From Erythrobacteraceae bacterium CCH12-C2 (GTDB lineage: Bacteria > Pseudomonadota > Alphaproteobacteria > Sphingomonadales > Sphingomonadaceae): a stretch of 25,558 bases of DNA. Below the pieces are notes generated by a model. That model had not been told where the DNA came from. It ran no database searches and was given only the letters and a program-made list of their open reading frames with translations. A program made the position numbers and the translations under genes. The stretch is taken from contig LSKF01000138.1 of NCBI GenBank assembly GCA_001556995.1, positions 1-25,558 of the forward strand. The letters are read 5' to 3'. Shown in pieces: positions 21,983 through 25,558 of the stretch (within the stretch, counting starts at the first letter, position 1; each line of letters begins with the position of its first letter).

Positions 21983-24900
21983 ATGGGGCCGAATACCACC
22001 ACAGAAGCGCCGAATCGCACGCTGATCAAGGCGTTGCGCCAACATTTGGAAGCGTCACTGCTGCCCGGTGACGGCCTCACCAACAAGGCCAAGCTCGATG
22101 AAGCCGCCGCCTACCTGCTCGCCGCTGCCGCGACCCGCGAGCCAGGTCAGCCGGTGGTGCAGCTCGAATCCGCCAGCGAAGGACACCGCCATCTCCGGAT
22201 CGCGCTGGTCAATGACGATCAGCCGTTCTTGGTCGATTCGATTGCCGCTGCCATTGCCCGATTGGGGCTGGCGATCGATCTGCTGCTGCACCCGGTCGTC
22301 GCGGTCGAGCGCGACACGGCGGGGGCTATCACCGCGATCCCAAAGCCGGGGACAAATGCCTCTGGCCCGCGCGAATCGCTGATCTATATCGAAACCCCGC
22401 GGGTCGATGCCCGCCAGCGGCGCGACCTGCTCGAAGCGCTCCAGACCACGCTCGGCGATGCCCACGCTGCCGTTGCCGATTGGCCGCTGATGCAGGCCGC
22501 CATCACCGAGGATGCCGCCCGCATTGCCGCCACCGATCCCGAAGCGAGCGCGCTGCTGGGCTGGCTTGGGGGCGGGATGCTAACCCAGCTGGGGCACATG
22601 ATCCGCCAGCGCAGCGGCACAGCTACGGCGCGGCTCGGCATCTGCCGTGCTTCGGCGCAGGAGTTGCTCGCCGAGGTGTCGCTGGAGCGCGCATTCGCAT
22701 GGTTCGACGCTGATCCGGCGCGGGCGCTGCTGTCGATCAAATCCAACGTCGCCGCGCGTGTCCACCGTGCCAGCCCGCTTGATCTGTTCATCACGCCTTT
22801 GCGCGACAAGAAGGGCAAGACCACCGCCCTCTCGATCCATGCCGGGCTGTGGACCAGCGCTGCGCTCAATGCGCGCCCGCACGAAGTGCCGGTGCTGCGC
22901 GCGACGCTCGCGGGGATGACCGCGCGGCTTGGGTTCGATCCGGCGGGGCATAATGGCAAGGCGCTGGTGCATGCCTTCACCGCGCTGCCCAATGACCTTT
23001 TGACCGCCTTTGATCCGGCCTGCGTGGGCCAGCTTGCCACCGCCAAGATGGCGTTGGTGGACCGTCCGCGCCCGCGCGTGGTGATGGTGCGTGCTACGCT
23101 GGAGCGGCACGTGTTCGCGTTCGTCTGGTTGCCGCGCGATCAGCTCTCGACCGATGTGCGCTTGCAGATTCAGGCGATGCTGCTGGCAACCCCGGGCGCG
23201 GCGCTGCTGGACTGGAGCCTTGAGGTCGAAAGCTCGACGCTCGCCCTGCTCAGGTTCCTGATCGACGTGCGCGCCTGTGCCGATCTGCCCAATGATTCCG
23301 TGATCGAAGCGCAGCTCGTCGATCTGCTGCGCGGCTGGAACGAGGCCGTCGCAACACACCTTGCCGCGCATGAGGAGGAAGGCCGCGCGATGATGCTGGC
23401 AGCGCGCTATGCCCCGGCGTTCCCCACCGGTTATCGCCTGACCTATGGCCCCGAGGAAGCCGCCCGCGACATCGCCAAGCTGCGCACGCTGGTGCTGGCC
23501 GAAGGCGAGACGCACGCTGCGGATCGCGCCGTTCGACTATACAGCTTGGCGAGCGATGCGGACGCGGCGCTGCGGCTCAAGATCTACACCTTGCGCGGCG
23601 AGCTCGCGCTCTCCGATGTGGTCCCGGCGCTGGAGAATTTCGGCTTCCGCGTGGAAGCCGAAGTGCCGACTGTCCTCACCGATGCGACGCTGGGTTCGGT
23701 GCATGATTTCCTGCTGACCGTGCCCGCCGGGCTGGAGGCGGACACGCTGCTTGCGCGTGCCACGCTGATCGAGGACGCGCTGGCGACGGTGCTGAACGGG
23801 GCGGCGGAGGATGATCCCTTCAACCGCCTGATCGCCGCCACCGGCCTCGCCCCGCAAGCGGCGAACTGGATGCGGGCGATCTATCGCTATCTGCGCCAGA
23901 CCGGGGTGAGCTACACCATCTTCACCGTGGTCGATGCGCTGGTCGCCGCGCCGCAGGTGACCGCGGCGATGATCGCGCTGTTCACCGCGCGCCATGACCC
24001 CGCCTTTCCAGGCGATCGGGACGAGGCCATCGCGGCGGCGCAGGGTGCTTTCACTCGTGGGCTGGCCAGGGTGACCGCGATCAACGACGACCGGTTGCTG
24101 CGCCTTTATCGGGCTGTGATCGACGCCGTGCTGCGCACCAACGCCTTTGCCCCCGCTGCCGCTGAGGCGCTGGCGTTCAAGCTCGATTCGGCGCTCGTCC
24201 CCGGCCTGCCCAAGCCGCTGCCGTGGCGCGAAATCTTCGTCTATTCGCGCCGGGTCGAGGGCATTCACCTGCGCTCGGGCAAGGTGGCCCGCGGGGGTCT
24301 GCGCTGGTCCGACCGGCGCGACGATTTCCGCACCGAGGTGCTGGGGCTGATGAAGGCGCAGCGGGTCAAGAACGCGGTGATCGTGCCGACGGGGGCGAAG
24401 GGCGGGTTCTATCCCAAGCAGCTTCCCTCGCCGGCGCTCAACCGCGAAGGCTGGGCCGCTGAGGGGCGCGCGGCGTATGAAATCTTCATCCGCACGCTGC
24501 TGTCGGTCACCGATAACATCGTGGCGGGCCGCGTGGTGCATCCGCAGGCGGTGCAAGTGCTTGATGGCGAAGACCCCTATTTTGTGGTCGCCGCAGACAA
24601 GGGCACCGCGACCTTCTCCGACATCGCCAACGGCATCGCCCAATCGCGCGACTTCTGGCTCGATGACGCCTTCGCCAGCGGCGGTTCCAACGGGTACGAC
24701 CACAAGGCGATGGGCATCACCGCGCGCGGCGCGTGGGTGAGCGTGCAGCGCCACTTCCGCGAGATGGGGGTGGATGTTCAGAAGGACCCGGTCATCGTTG
24801 CCGGTTGCGGCGACATGTCGGGCGACGTGTTCGGCAACGGGATGCTCTTGTCCAAGGCCTTGAAACTGGTCGCAGCCTTCGACCACCGCCACATCTTCCT

Positions 24901-25558
24901 CGACCCCACGCCCGATCCCATGACCAGCTGGAAGGAGCGCAAGCGCCTGTTCGAACTGCCCCGGTCAAGCTGGGAGGATTACAATCCTGCCCTGATCTCG
25001 CGCGGCGGCGGGGTGTTCCCGCGCAGCGCCAAGGCAATCAAGCTGTCGAAACAGACGCAGACCCTGCTGGGGATCGACGCCAAGACCATCGAGCCCGAGG
25101 CGCTGATCACCGCGATCCTCAAGGCGCCGGTCGACCTGATGTGGTTCGGCGGCATCGGCACCTATGTGAAGGCGCCGCAGGAGAACAATATCCAGGTCGG
25201 CGATCCGGCCAATGATGGCTTGCGCGTGGATGCGACCGACATGCGCGCCAAGGTGATCGGCGAGGGCGCGAACCTTGGCGTCACCCAGGCGGGGCGCATC
25301 GCGTTCTCGCTGGCGGGGGGCCGGATCAACACCGACTTCATCGACAATTCCGCCGGGGTCGATTGTTCGGACAACGAGGTCAACATCAAGATCGCGCTGG
25401 CGGCAGCGACTGCGAGTGGCAAGCTCAGCGTGAAAAAGCGCAACACGCTGCTTGCCGCGATGACCGATGAGGTCGCGAGCATCGTGCTCGAAGACAACCG
25501 CCTGCAGGCGCTCGCCCTTTCGGTGGCCGAAAGCGGCGGGCCGGGGGCGATCCCCGCC
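21983..25558 (+). CDS. NAD-dependent glutamate dehydrogenase, large type (partial, 3' end cut)
   Basis: This is the N-terminal 1192 residues of the roughly 1600-residue NAD-glutamate dehydrogenase that oxidises glutamate to 2-oxoglutarate and ammonia. It is the type known as GdhZ in Caulobacter. The ATG at 21983 has GGGAG seven bases upstream. N-terminal regulatory segments include NDDQPFLVDSIAAAIARLG and SLIYIETPRVDARQRRDL. The catalytic region starts at about 765 with KVARGGLRWSDRRDDFRTEV, then GLMKAQRVKNAVIVPTGAKGG with the catalytic lysine near 806. The nucleotide-binding loop is at about 940-955 (GCGDMSGDVFGNGMLL). The frame is unbroken to the edge. Confidence 0.96.
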   Translation, partial: MGPNTTTEAPNRTLIKALRQHLEASLLPGDGLTNKAKLDEAAAYLLAAAATREPGQPVVQLESASEGHRHLRIALVNDDQPFLVDSIAAAIARLGLAIDLLLHPVVAVERDTAGAITAIPKPGTNASGPRESLIYIETPRVDARQRRDLLEALQTTLGDAHAAVADWPLMQAAITEDAARIAATDPEASALLGWLGGGMLTQLGHMIRQRSGTATARLGICRASAQELLAEVSLERAFAWFDADPARALLSIKSNVAARVHRASPLDLFITPLRDKKGKTTALSIHAGLWTSAALNARPHEVPVLRATLAGMTARLGFDPAGHNGKALVHAFTALPNDLLTAFDPACVGQLATAKMALVDRPRPRVVMVRATLERHVFAFVWLPRDQLSTDVRLQIQAMLLATPGAALLDWSLEVESSTLALLRFLIDVRACADLPNDSVIEAQLVDLLRGWNEAVATHLAAHEEEGRAMMLAARYAPAFPTGYRLTYGPEEAARDIAKLRTLVLAEGETHAADRAVRLYSLASDADAALRLKIYTLRGELALSDVVPALENFGFRVEAEVPTVLTDATLGSVHDFLLTVPAGLEADTLLARATLIEDALATVLNGAAEDDPFNRLIAATGLAPQAANWMRAIYRYLRQTGVSYTIFTVVDALVAAPQVTAAMIALFTARHDPAFPGDRDEAIAAAQGAFTRGLARVTAINDDRLLRLYRAVIDAVLRTNAFAPAAAEALAFKLDSALVPGLPKPLPWREIFVYSRRVEGIHLRSGKVARGGLRWSDRRDDFRTEVLGLMKAQRVKNAVIVPTGAKGGFYPKQLPSPALNREGWAAEGRAAYEIFIRTLLSVTDNIVAGRVVHPQAVQVLDGEDPYFVVAADKGTATFSDIANGIAQSRDFWLDDAFASGGSNGYDHKAMGITARGAWVSVQRHFREMGVDVQKDPVIVAGCGDMSGDVFGNGMLLSKALKLVAAFDHRHIFLDPTPDPMTSWKERKRLFELPRSSWEDYNPALISRGGGVFPRSAKAIKLSKQTQTLLGIDAKTIEPEALITAILKAPVDLMWFGGIGTYVKAPQENNIQVGDPANDGLRVDATDMRAKVIGEGANLGVTQAGRIAFSLAGGRINTDFIDNSAGVDCSDNEVNIKIALAAATASGKLSVKKRNTLLAAMTDEVASIVLEDNRLQALALSVAESGGPGAIPA

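Overview
The window looks like chromosomal DNA of a GC-rich alphaproteobacterium, most likely a sphingomonad of the Erythrobacter/Porphyrobacter type. This is inferred from the style of the proteins (large NAD-dependent glutamate dehydrogenase, DUF455, DUF1223, M28 lipoprotein, PhoD-type phosphatase, P450 with acyl-CoA synthetase), very high third-position GC and dense packing with ATGA/GTGA overlaps. I found no insertion sequence, prophage, CRISPR array, rRNA or tRNA.

Layout. 1-114 (-): start of a probable YqiJ/DUF1449-type membrane protein cut by the edge. 264-1214 (-): AraC-family regulator. 1465-4301 (-): two-gene operon of an acyl-CoA synthetase and a cytochrome P450, with a palindrome upstream. 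4455-5273 (-): secreted M23 peptidase with a clear intrinsic terminator. 5368-9397 (-): glnE, a 1-Cys Bcp-type peroxiredoxin and a DUF455 ferritin-like protein. 9501-13205 (+): M28 lipoprotein peptidase, agmatine deiminase, a possible 43-residue membrane peptide and a DUF1223 protein. 13216-16579 (-): thrS followed by a DUF305 lipoprotein and a TauE/SafE permease, preceded by a threonine-rich leader peptide. 16675-17513 (+): two small membrane proteins and an XRE regulator. 17510-19174 (-): Tat-exported PhoD phosphatase. 19269-21854 (+): alpha/beta hydrolase, TPR protein and luciferase-like monooxygenase. 21983-end (+): NAD-dependent glutamate dehydrogenase, cut by the right edge.

The most interesting observation is upstream of thrS. 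A 23-codon reading frame on the minus strand has eight Thr codons within ten residues. It is followed by three mutually exclusive GC-rich RNA pairings laid out as pause hairpin, antiterminator and terminator. This looks like ribosome-mediated attenuation of threonyl-tRNA synthetase by Thr-tRNA supply. The second point of interest is the adjacent small-membrane-protein/XRE cassette, whose promoter carries three TGNNAAG half-sites overlapping the -35 and -10 elements. The rest is largely housekeeping and ordinary accessory metabolism: nitrogen/glutamate control by glnE and the dehydrogenase, peptide and agmatine breakdown, and lipid or terpenoid activation and oxidation.
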